Below are positions 13,637 to 16,074 of a DNA stretch of 16,074 nt, one piece after another (the first letter of the stretch is position 1; every line of letters starts with the position of its first letter). The position numbers and the translations under genes were made by a program. Source of the stretch: Oscillospiraceae bacterium (GTDB lineage: Bacteria > Bacillota > Clostridia > Oscillospirales > Ruminococcaceae). The notes under the pieces were generated by a model. That model was not told where the DNA came from. It searched no databases and saw only the letters and a list, made by a program, of their open reading frames with translations. The stretch is from the NCBI GenBank assembly GCA_014858325.1, contig RKCM01000191.1, positions 1 through 16,074 of the forward strand, read 5' to 3'.

Positions 13637-13697
13637 ATCTATGGGTGGTGCGTCCTGCGGTTTTGAGGTTGGAAACCGTTGTGCGGACTGCTTGAGT

Positions 13698-13726
13698 ATA
13701 TTACCATATTGCCCCCGGAAAGTCAA
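13698..13726 (-). promoter_or_regulatory. Promoter of the tRNA-Leu pair
   Basis: A -35 TTGACT (13721-13726), a 17-nt spacer TTCCGGGGGCAATATGG and a -10 TAATAT (13698-13703) with TGG before it lie on the minus strand. They are about 60 bp upstream of the first tRNA. The spacer differs from that of guaB at only two bases. Confidence 0.72.
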
Positions 13727-13809
13727 GCGTTTTCATAGATTTTCTTGCATCTCATATCCTAGTAAAAGGGCACAAATGGCCAAAATAACTTACCGAGGAG
13801 GTTTTTGGT

Positions 13810-14658
13810 ATGACTTTTCCGTTCAGGTGTTCCAAAAAGCTTTTTGCCGCCGGGGCAGCGCTGCTGGCGGCGGGCATGGGGGCTGGTTATCTGCTGGGCA
13901 GTTTCTTTGGAGCCGCACCTCTCATCGGCTGTCGGGAGCAGGATCTGAGCCCGGTGCCGGACACGGCTTTCCTCTCCCCTGCCTCCTCTTCGGCGGCCTC
14001 ATCCGTCCCATCGCAGCCCACGCCCCTCCCGGAGAAATGGGTCTGCCTGACCTTTGACGACGGCCCCAGCAAAACGACCCCGGCCGTGCTGAACGCGCTG
14101 AACGCCGCCGGGGTCAAGGCCACCTTTTTTGTGGTGGCCACGGATTACAACGAAAAGTATCTGCCGCTCCTCACGGAGGCTGCAGCCGCAGGGCACCAGA
14201 TCGCCCTCCACTCGGCCTCCCATGAGTACAGCGAGATCTACCGCAGCGCCGACGCCTACTGGCAGGACGTCGCCCTCTTAAAAAAGCGGATCGCCCCCTA
14301 CGTGGATGGAGAGGCGATCCGCTATCTGCGCTTCCCGGGCGGCAGCACCAACACAGTGAGCCGCCGCTACGGGGGCAAAGGGCTCATGAAAGAGCTGAAA
14401 ACTCAAGTAGAGCAAAAGGGCTATCGGTGGGTGGACTGGAACGTCTGCGCCGAGGACGCCGTGGGCGGCAAGCCCAGCGCGGACACCATCTTCCGCAACG
14501 TGGTGCGGGAGACCGGCGAGCAGACCCAATGCATCGTGCTGATGCACGATTCTTCTTCCACCCGCACCACCGCCGAGGCCCTGCCGGACATCATCCAGTG
14601 GTACCAGGACAACGGCTTTGCCTTTTTGACGGTGGCGCAGGCCGTGCCGCTGCAATAA
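13810..14658 (+). CDS. Polysaccharide deacetylase (NodB domain)
   Basis: This enzyme removes acetyl groups from N-acetylated glycans, most likely peptidoglycan, outside the membrane. The 282-residue protein has an N-terminal anchor or signal helix (about 10-32), a serine/proline-rich linker and a NodB domain from about residue 75. Motif 1 TFDDGP has Asp83 and Asp84; motif 2 HSASH has metal ligands His134 and His138; motif 3 is RFPGGS; and the late motif LMHDSSS supplies the second catalytic His. All key residues are present. The ATG at 13810 follows GAGGAGG at 8 bases. It is the only plus-strand gene, divergent from the tRNA/spoIVB/spo0A block. A PdaA/PdaB-like spore or cell-wall role is possible but unproven; the promoter is unclear. 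Confidence 0.92.
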   Translation: MTFPFRCSKKLFAAGAALLAAGMGAGYLLGSFFGAAPLIGCREQDLSPVPDTAFLSPASSSAASSVPSQPTPLPEKWVCLTFDDGPSKTTPAVLNALNAAGVKATFFVVATDYNEKYLPLLTEAAAAGHQIALHSASHEYSEIYRSADAYWQDVALLKKRIAPYVDGEAIRYLRFPGGSTNTVSRRYGGKGLMKELKTQVEQKGYRWVDWNVCAEDAVGGKPSADTIFRNVVRETGEQTQCIVLMHDSSSTRTTAEALPDIIQWYQDNGFAFLTVAQAVPLQ

Positions 14659-14661
14659 AGC

Positions 14662-15189
14662 TCATTCTGCCGTTTCTTTGTCCGTCGGCTTCTGGGGCAC
14701 TTTGGCGGGCCGATGCTGCCATGTTCCGATGGCCCCCACGATGACGGCCGCACCCAGAGCAATGCCCGGTGCCTGAAGCGCCGCCTGCCTGCCGTTCATC
14801 ATAATCACCAGGGCCAGCGCAATGAAAAACGTCAGTACAGCGGGCAGGATCGTGTGATTCATCCGCAGCAGCCATTTTTTCCGCTCCGGGGAAAACTCCA
14901 TGTCCAACTCTTCCGGGTGGAGGGCCGCACAGTAGACCACATCGGTGTGGAAGCCGGTCTGCCGCCAGGCTTCGTACTCAATGCCATCCAGAAGAAAATG
15001 GGGGTACATGGATTCTTTGGTCAAGATCAGCTCCATTTTGTGGTCGTCGGCATACTGCTGCAGCGCCATCTCAAAGGACGCCACCGAATTGACGCGCAGC
15101 TCCGGCGCAAAGCTGAACTGTTTTTTGTTCTCGGCCTCTGCCAGCTTTTTGTAGTCCCGCCAGAAGCTTGTGATGTTCGATTTTTCCAT
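14662..15189 (-). CDS. Membrane protein of unknown function
   Basis: I do not recognise this 175-residue protein. It has an N-terminal soluble part of about 110 residues, a hydrophobic helix at about 112-131 and a second at about 140-157. The C-terminal tail is lysine- and proline-rich. The soluble part carries a charged start (SFWRDYKKLAEAENKK) and a short aromatic stretch (EYEAWRQTGFHTDVVY), with no catalytic motif I can identify. Both ends are predicted to be on the same side of the membrane. The ATG at 15189 follows GAGGTGA, and a near-consensus promoter lies just upstream (15211-15239). Its stop is three bases from the stop of the convergent deacetylase, so the two transcripts must overlap; I see no terminator between them. 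Confidence 0.85.
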   Translation of the reverse strand: MEKSNITSFWRDYKKLAEAENKKQFSFAPELRVNSVASFEMALQQYADDHKMELILTKESMYPHFLLDGIEYEAWRQTGFHTDVVYCAALHPEELDMEFSPERKKWLLRMNHTILPAVLTFFIALALVIMMNGRQAALQAPGIALGAAVIVGAIGTWQHRPAKVPQKPTDKETAE

Positions 15190-15210
15190 GGTCGTTTCAC
15201 CTCGTCTCCC

Positions 15211-15239
15211 ATTACACTAAAAAAGCCTGAAAAAGTCAA
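15211..15239 (-). promoter_or_regulatory. Promoter of the unknown membrane protein gene
   Basis: A -35 TTGACT (15234-15239), a 17-nt T-rich spacer and a -10 TGTAAT (15211-15216) lie on the minus strand. The predicted leader is only about 15 nt, just enough for the ribosome binding site. Confidence 0.75.
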
Positions 15240-15260
15240 GCTTTTTGCAGAAAAAGCACC

Positions 15261-15298
15261 AAAAATGCCCCGGCGGGCGCAAAACCTGCCGGGGCATT
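15261..15298 (-). terminator. Terminator of the aminopeptidase gene
   Basis: The 11-bp perfect stem AATGCCCCGGC/GCCGGGGCATT (15288-15298 with 15264-15274) has a 13-nt loop and a T-tract. It starts 15 nt after the aminopeptidase stop codon. Confidence 0.9.
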
Positions 15299-15313
15299 CG
15301 TTCTGGGGCGCGT

Positions 15314-16074
15314 TTACTGTGCGTTGTTGAACAGAGAGAAGGCACGGTAAGCCATGTACAGGTCGGTCTTGTGGATGACCTCAAACGGAGAGTGCATGGA
15401 CAGCACAGGCACACCGATATCCAGCACGGGGATGCCGCGGTTGGCCACATACTTGGCGATGGTGCCGCCGCCGCCCAGGTCCAGACGGCCCAGCTCACCG
15501 ATCTGCCATGCAACGTTGCCGTTGTCCAGCATCCGGGTGATATCGCCGACCAGCTCCGCGCAGGCATCGCTTGCAGAGCCCTTGCTGCCGCCGCCGGTAT
15601 ACTTGAAGATGGCAACGCCGCGGCCTGCATAGGTGCCGTTCATGGGCTCGAATGCGCTGGCCCAGGTGGGATCGTAAGCAGCGGTGACGTCTGCGGAGAG
15701 GCAGACGCTGTGACGGAAGGCCAGGATATCATCCTGACCGGCGGCACGGCAGAGCTCCTGCATGAAGTGGAAGGCGTACATGCTCTGCATACCGGTCACG
15801 CCATCGGAGCCGATCTCTTCCTTATCGGTCAGGACGCAGACGGTGGTGTAAGCAGGGTTCTTGGTCTCGATCTCGGCCATCAGGGCGGGATAAGCGTCCA
15901 CACGGTCGTCGTGGCCGTAGCCGCCCACCATGGAGCGGTCGAAGCCCACGTCACGGCTCTTGTAAGCCGGAGTGATCTCGATCTCAGCGCGCATGAACTC
16001 CTTCTCGGTGATGCCGTACTTCTCGTTGAGCAGGATCATGGTGTTCAGCTTGACGGCTTCCTTGACGTCCTCGT
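15314..16074 (-). CDS. M18 family aminopeptidase (partial, N-terminus beyond window)
   Basis: This is a zinc aminopeptidase that removes N-terminal residues, usually acidic or neutral, from peptides in the cytoplasm; M18 enzymes form large tetrahedral complexes. About 252 C-terminal residues are visible; the family is about 430-480 long, so the start lies beyond 16074. Visible metal-site motifs are YGHDDRVDAY, TDKEEIGSDG, SADVTAAYDP and the late SMHSPFEVIHKTDLYM, in the order expected. The first metal-binding His lies outside the window. The reading frame continues upstream of the internal Met at 16039 (EDVKEAVKLNTM), so that Met is not the start. A strong terminator follows. Whether it is closer to the bacterial ApeA group or to eukaryotic aspartyl aminopeptidases cannot be decided here. 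Confidence 0.92.
   Translation of the reverse strand, partial: EDVKEAVKLNTMILLNEKYGITEKEFMRAEIEITPAYKSRDVGFDRSMVGGYGHDDRVDAYPALMAEIETKNPAYTTVCVLTDKEEIGSDGVTGMQSMYAFHFMQELCRAAGQDDILAFRHSVCLSADVTAAYDPTWASAFEPMNGTYAGRGVAIFKYTGGGSKGSASDACAELVGDITRMLDNGNVAWQIGELGRLDLGGGGTIAKYVANRGIPVLDIGVPVLSMHSPFEVIHKTDLYMAYRAFSLFNNAQ

Overview
The window looks like chromosomal DNA of a GC-rich, low-branching Gram-positive gut Clostridium relative, probably Oscillospiraceae/Ruminococcaceae (Faecalibacterium, Gemmiger or Subdoligranulum type). The evidence is the spoIVB-spo0A gene pair, strong AGGAGG ribosome binding sites, sigma-A-like promoters, a zinc-type L31 and a GC-rich coding bias. The genus is inference. 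Almost everything is on the minus strand; the only convincing plus-strand gene is a polysaccharide deacetylase. I see no insertion sequence, phage gene, CRISPR array or attachment site.

Layout from low to high coordinates. Positions 1-1113 hold the 5' part of guaB (IMP dehydrogenase of the type found in Tritrichomonas foetus). Positions 1114-1603 hold the guaB promoter and leader and an apparent free-standing small RNA of about 180 nt with its own promoter and terminator. A FatA/FatB-like acyl-ACP thioesterase follows at 1604-2347. Positions 2429-6378 are a potABCD polyamine ABC transporter operon, transcribed from a strong promoter at about 6520-6550 through a structured leader that ends in a U-tract. 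Positions 6641-10611 are a four-gene operon: ABC ATPase, ABC-2 permease, a GldG-like auxiliary protein and a DUF4340 protein. It resembles the Gld-type ABC systems but lies in a bacterium with no reason to glide. rpmE (L31) follows with its own promoter, then spo0A, then spoIVB. Next come two tandem tRNA-Leu genes (anticodons UAG and GAG), the plus-strand deacetylase, a membrane protein of unknown function converging on it, and the 3' part of an M18-family aminopeptidase gene running off the window.

How they work together: guaB, rpmE and the tRNAs are growth functions; potABCD imports polyamines. Spo0A and SpoIVB are a response regulator and a signalling protease of sporulation, kept in the order seen in Bacillus. 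A sigma-G-like element precedes spoIVB, and the nearby deacetylase could be a spore-envelope enzyme. The most interesting non-coding signals are the small RNA at 1347-1527, the pot leader, and a promoter spacer that is nearly identical in front of guaB and the tRNA-Leu pair and partly shared with spo0A.
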